Shown here: positions 6,316 through 9,128 of the stretch, one piece after another | How positions within the stretch are numbered: position 1 is the stretch's first letter | How the letters are laid out: each line of letters starts with the position of its first letter | Assembly (NCBI GenBank): GCA_041557595.1 | Contig: JBFFGE010000181.1 | Span: forward strand, 1 to 9,128 | Reading direction: 5' to 3' | Source: JAOTYV01 sp041557595 | GTDB taxonomy: Bacteria > Pseudomonadota > Alphaproteobacteria > UBA8366 | Length of the DNA stretch: 9,128 nt | The notes under the pieces: generated by a model | The model's database searches: none | Told to the model about the DNA's origin: nothing | Seen by the model: only the letters and a program-made list of their open reading frames with translations | Position numbers and translations under genes: made by a program

Positions 6316-7488
6316 ATGAAAATCGATCGCATCGAAGTCCGGGTCACCGATTATACCGCGCGCCTGCAACGCACCACGATGCACGGCGCCTACGACACCG
6401 GTCAATCGGGTCAGATGCTCGGAAAGCCCGTATTTCTGCGGATTTATGCCGATTCAGTGGTCGGCGACGCCCAGATTCGACCGACCACGCCGGGCCATTC
6501 GATGCCGGACACATATAAGAGTGTCATCTGCGCGATCCAGGAGATCATCGGGCCGATGCTGATCGGCCGCGATATCTTCGATCTGGAGAGTATTTTCGCC
6601 GAATTCGACATGCTGCTGCCGGCCAACACGGTAGTCCGCGCACTGGTCGATTTCGCGCTGCATGACGCCCAGGGCAAGGCGCTCGGCGTGCCCGTTCACA
6701 AGTTGCTGGGCGGGCTGTCGCAGCCGCGCCTCCCACTCGAATGGTCGATCAGCATGTATGACGACCCGCAGCGCAGTATCGACGACGCGCTGCGGGGCCG
6801 GGAGGAATTCGGCATCAAGGTGGCCTGCCTCAAGGCGGGATCGCCCAAGGGCTGGCGCCACGACGTCGACAGTTTCGCCAAGCTGCGCGCGGCGGTCGGC
6901 GACGACATGAGCCTCGGCATGGACCCGAATACCGCCTGGAGCGTGCCGGTGACGATCCAGGCGATGCGCGCCGCCGCCGACCACCGGCTCGATTACATCG
7001 AGCAGCCGGTGGAACGGCGCGACCTGGCCGGCATGGCGCATATCCGCCGCAACGCCGACGGCGTCATGGTGATGGCGGACGAAGCCTTGATGAGCGTCCA
7101 GGACGCCTACGCGCTCGCCCGCGCCGAGGCGTGCGACGTGTTCTGCTTCAAGCTCTATCGCATCGGCGGGCTCAGCGTCGCGCGCAAGATCGCCGGCATC
7201 GCCGAGGGCGCCAACATCCTGGTCAATATCGGCGGGCTCGCGGTGATGTCGCAGCTCGAAGCGGCGGCGGCAGCGCACTTCTATGCCAGCCTGCCTGCGC
7301 ACCGCTGCATGCCGGCCGGCGAGTTCATCTTCGGCCTCGGCGTGGCCGGGCCGGACCCGTTGGTCGCCGAAACCGATTTCGTGATCGAGGATGGCCATGT
7401 CCGCCCGCCGAGCGGCCCCGGCATGGGCGTGACAATCGACGAAACCGCGCTCGCGAAATTGACCCTGCTGCAGGAAACCGTCACATGA
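6316..7488 (+). CDS. Mandelate racemase/muconate lactonizing enzyme family protein (enolase superfamily)
   Basis: A 390-residue enolase-superfamily enzyme, which abstracts a proton alpha to a carboxylate and stabilises the enolate with Mg2+. Seen: an N-terminal capping domain (MKIDRIEVRVTDY) and a barrel with metal ligands Asp203 (MDPN), Glu229 (YIEQP) and Asp255 (MADEA), spaced 26 and 26 residues apart as in the family. Lys279 (CFKLYRIGG) is the barrel lysine of the muconate-lactonizing subgroup. The strand-2 K-x-K motif reads C-L-K: Lys173 is kept and the first lysine is Cys171. The two facing lysines (173, 279) argue for MLE-type cycloisomerase, racemase or syn-dehydratase chemistry, not a His-using sugar-acid dehydratase. 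The start 6316 has GAGG at 6304-6307, 8 bases upstream and overlapping the preceding stop; the frame is open upstream but that part lies inside the amidohydrolase gene. The end overlaps the next start (ATGA), so the two are translationally coupled. Confidence 0.94.
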   Translation: MKIDRIEVRVTDYTARLQRTTMHGAYDTGQSGQMLGKPVFLRIYADSVVGDAQIRPTTPGHSMPDTYKSVICAIQEIIGPMLIGRDIFDLESIFAEFDMLLPANTVVRALVDFALHDAQGKALGVPVHKLLGGLSQPRLPLEWSISMYDDPQRSIDDALRGREEFGIKVACLKAGSPKGWRHDVDSFAKLRAAVGDDMSLGMDPNTAWSVPVTIQAMRAAADHRLDYIEQPVERRDLAGMAHIRRNADGVMVMADEALMSVQDAYALARAEACDVFCFKLYRIGGLSVARKIAGIAEGANILVNIGGLAVMSQLEAAAAAHFYASLPAHRCMPAGEFIFGLGVAGPDPLVAETDFVIEDGHVRPPSGPGMGVTIDETALAKLTLLQETVT

Positions 7489-8873
7489 GCGCCGCACCGC
7501 ATGCCGTGCCCGACGCACCTCCGGTTACCCGAATTCTCGGCGACTGGATCGCCGGTCTCGAATTCGATGATATTCCCGCCGCCTCGATCGCCCACGCCAA
7601 GCGCTGCCTGCTCGACGCGATCGGGTGCGGCCTCTATGGCGGCCAACAGGAATGGGGCCGCATCGCCGCCGCCGTCGCGCGGGATCTATCCGGTGACGGG
7701 CCGTCCAGCCTGTGGGGACACGGCAGCAGCGCGGGTCCGGCCGACGCGGCGATGGTGAACGGCACCGCGGTGCACGGCTTCGAAATCGACGACGTTCACG
7801 TGGAATCGATGTTCCATCCGGGCGCGGTTACGATCCCAGCCGTTCTCGCCGTCGCGGAAGCGCGCGGCAAATCGGGAAAGGCAGTCCTGACCGCGATCGT
7901 CGCGGGATACGAAACCGGTATCCGGATGGGCATCGCCGCCGGCATCGCCCACAAGATGAAGGGCTATCATGTGACCGCGACGAATGGCTGTTTCGCCGCG
8001 GCCGCGGCCGTCGCCAATCTGCTCGGCCTGAGCGGCGAGTCCGCGGCGGATGCGCTGGGCATCACGGCGACCGAAGCGTCCGGCCTGTATTCCGCGCGCA
8101 AGGGCGCGATGACCAAGCGCTATCACGGCGGCATGGCGGCCAAGAACGGCGTCGTCGCGGGCTATCTCGCGGAACGGGGCTTCACCGGCGCCCGGGACGC
8201 AATCGAAACGCCGTCCGGCGGCTACCTGTCGACAATGAGCGCGAATGCCGACCTGTCGCTGCCGATCCGCGATCTCGGACGGCGCTGGCATATCGACGAG
8301 ATCGGCTTCAAGGCCTATGCGTCCTGCGCCAGCACCCACACGACGATCGACTGCCTCGACGCGCTGATGGAACAGGGACTGACGGCCGAGACGATGAAGC
8401 GTCTGACAATCCGCATGTCCGAAGCGGGTTTCACGAATGCGGGATGGGAATATCAGCCGCTCGGCGTCGTCGGCATGCAGATGAACGGACACTTCGTCGC
8501 GGCGACCAAGCTGCTGGCGGGCGACGTGTTTGTCGATCAGTTCTCCGAGGACCGGATCGCCGACCCGGACACCCTGGCACTCCTAAAACGCATCGACATC
8601 GTACACGACCCGAAGATCGATGCGCTCGGGCTCGCGAAACGTCACACGGTGCATGTCGAGGCGGAGACGCAGGACGGAACGACGCTGACGGCGAGCCGGG
8701 AACAGCGAACGGGCAGCGCCGAATTCCCGCTGAGCGATCGGACGCTCACGGAAAAATTCCGCCATACCGCCGGTGCGGTCGTGCCCGACGGCACGGTCGA
8801 CGCGCTAATCGCCGAGATCGCCGGCATCGAAAATGCCCGCGACATGGGCGCCCTCGGCGCGTTGTTGCGGTAA
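7485..8873 (+). CDS. MmgE/PrpD family protein (2-methylcitrate dehydratase / cis-aconitate decarboxylase fold)
   Basis: A 462-residue cytoplasmic enzyme of the family containing 2-methylcitrate dehydratase (PrpD), cis-aconitate decarboxylase and iminodisuccinate epimerase: cofactor-independent enzymes acting on di- and tricarboxylates. Seen: the helical domain begins TRILGDWIAGLEFDDIP. The signature HGFEIDDVH (H97, D102-D103) is followed by FHPGA (H111). Next come KGYHVTATNG (H162), TKRYHGGMAA (K211) and GFKAYASCASTH (K276, C281). H111, H162, K211 and K276 match in order and spacing the active-site residues I recall for cis-aconitate decarboxylase; this is from memory and not an alignment. 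Length is normal. ATG 7485 overlaps the previous stop by ATGA and has AGGA (7472-7475) 9 bases upstream; the open frame continuing upstream to 7131 overlaps the enolase gene and is not coding. It is the last gene of the cluster, with a GC stem and repeat copy B behind it. Substrate unknown. Confidence 0.95.
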   Translation: MSAAPHAVPDAPPVTRILGDWIAGLEFDDIPAASIAHAKRCLLDAIGCGLYGGQQEWGRIAAAVARDLSGDGPSSLWGHGSSAGPADAAMVNGTAVHGFEIDDVHVESMFHPGAVTIPAVLAVAEARGKSGKAVLTAIVAGYETGIRMGIAAGIAHKMKGYHVTATNGCFAAAAAVANLLGLSGESAADALGITATEASGLYSARKGAMTKRYHGGMAAKNGVVAGYLAERGFTGARDAIETPSGGYLSTMSANADLSLPIRDLGRRWHIDEIGFKAYASCASTHTTIDCLDALMEQGLTAETMKRLTIRMSEAGFTNAGWEYQPLGVVGMQMNGHFVAATKLLAGDVFVDQFSEDRIADPDTLALLKRIDIVHDPKIDALGLAKRHTVHVEAETQDGTTLTASREQRTGSAEFPLSDRTLTEKFRHTAGAVVPDGTVDALIAEIAGIENARDMGALGALLR

Positions 8874-8885
8874 TCGCCGCCGGTT

Positions 8886-8909
8886 CGCGCCGCCTGACGC
8901 GACGGCGCG
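8886..8909 (+). terminator. GC-rich hairpin after the last gene, possible terminator
   Basis: CGCGCCG (8886-8892) pairs with CGGCGCG (8903-8909) around a 10-base loop, 12 bases after the MmgE/PrpD stop and directly before repeat copy B. There is no T-run, and such short GC stems arise easily in this base composition, so the call is weak. Together with the stems of the repeat it makes a run of hairpins at the operon end. Confidence 0.3.
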
Positions 8910-9015
8910 CTAGGGCAAATCCCGAGCGAACCGAAACGGTTCGCGACGACGTATTTGCGTAAATACCAAGAGATAGACCATTTCATAGGAGTCAATTTAA
9001 ACAAGAAATGGTCTA
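8910..9015. repeat. Composite intergenic repeat, copy B
   Basis: Second copy of the element at 5017-5117, same orientation, starting 3893 bases later. The first 39 bases are identical. The inner stem GCGAACCG-AAA-CGGTTCGC is at 8926-8944. The outer pair is shortened to GCAAAT / ATTTGC (8915-8920, 8953-8958), and an alternative small stem GTATTT-GCGT-AAATAC (8951-8966) has appeared. Module 2 (8974-9015) is here bounded by a perfect 11-bp inverted repeat, TAGACCATTTC / GAAATGGTCTA (8974-8984, 9005-9015), with GAGTCAATTTAAAC in the loop region. The stem is conserved at both ends while the loop varies, which argues that structure matters. If the minus-strand end at 9028 is real, this copy lies between convergent genes and could serve as a two-way terminator. 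Confidence 0.85.
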
Positions 9016-9027
9016 AATGGTCCCCTG

Positions 9028-9128
9028 TTAAGAAGCGGTTCTGAGCGCTGATTGCGGGGTTATCGCGGCGCATATGGCGGCGATGATTATGCGCAAGAGT
9101 TTGCGCAGCCACTTGAGGATGAGGCGGA
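9028..9128 (-). CDS. Possible 3' end of a minus-strand gene, hypothetical
   Basis: On the minus strand, 33 codons are open from the window edge and end with TAA at 9030-9028. The translation begins RLILKWLRKLL and continues hydrophobically (RIIIAAICAAITP) before a polar tail (QSALRTAS). This could be the C-terminal membrane segment or amphipathic helix of a protein whose body lies to the right. The stretch is too short to test coding bias, and another minus-strand frame is also open here. Treat it as a guess; if correct, the gene is convergent with the MmgE/PrpD gene, with repeat copy B between them. Confidence 0.2.
   Translation of the reverse strand, partial: RLILKWLRKLLRIIIAAICAAITPQSALRTAS

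Noticed and set aside
7131..7484. Upstream extension of the MmgE/PrpD frame
   Set aside because: It overlaps the enolase-family gene out of frame and reads as an Arg-rich shadow; the ATGA-coupled start at 7485 begins the recognisable domain.
1..9128. CRISPR array, tRNA, rRNA or insertion sequence
   Set aside because: Only two repeat copies exist, 3.9 kb apart and without spacers; no cloverleaf-like segment, rRNA-like stretch or transposase-like protein was seen.

Overview
The window is a compact, high-GC, almost entirely plus-strand locus that looks like a catabolic and uptake island for an unidentified carboxylic acid. The GC-rich coding bias, a TctABC tripartite transporter with a Bug-type binding protein, and tight cistrons with Shine-Dalgarno sites suggest a proteobacterium. 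Alphaproteobacteria is my best guess, but this is inference from style and not from a marker gene.

Layout: (1) 2-544, the 3' part of a zinc-type alcohol dehydrogenase. (2) 545-794, a 250-bp intergenic region carrying two adjacent dyads (708-731 and 737-759) that look like operators. (3) 795-3923, a three-gene tripartite tricarboxylate transporter operon in the order binding protein (TctC), small membrane subunit (TctB), large membrane subunit (TctA), with one hairpin between the first two genes and another just after the last. (4) 4055-5020, an isocitrate lyase/PEP mutase superfamily enzyme whose usual catalytic Cys and Arg are replaced. (5) 5017-5117, a composite repeat made of two hairpin modules. 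(6) 5148-8873, three closely packed genes: an amidohydrolase-2 family enzyme, a muconate-lactonizing-type enolase superfamily enzyme, and an MmgE/PrpD family enzyme. (7) 8910-9015, a second copy of the same repeat. (8) A possible minus-strand gene end at the right edge (9028-9128).

How the genes may work together (inference): the binding protein captures an organic acid, TctAB imports it, and the four downstream enzymes (a lyase-fold enzyme, a metal-dependent hydrolase or decarboxylase, a cycloisomerase/dehydratase-type enolase member and a PrpD-like dehydratase) convert it to central metabolites. PrpD-like and PrpB-superfamily proteins occur together without any methylcitrate synthase, and the PrpB-like protein lacks the canonical lyase residues, so this is not the standard methylcitrate cycle. 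The set may be an uncharacterised pathway. The substrate cannot be read from the sequence.

I saw no rRNA, tRNA, CRISPR array, transposase or phage gene.
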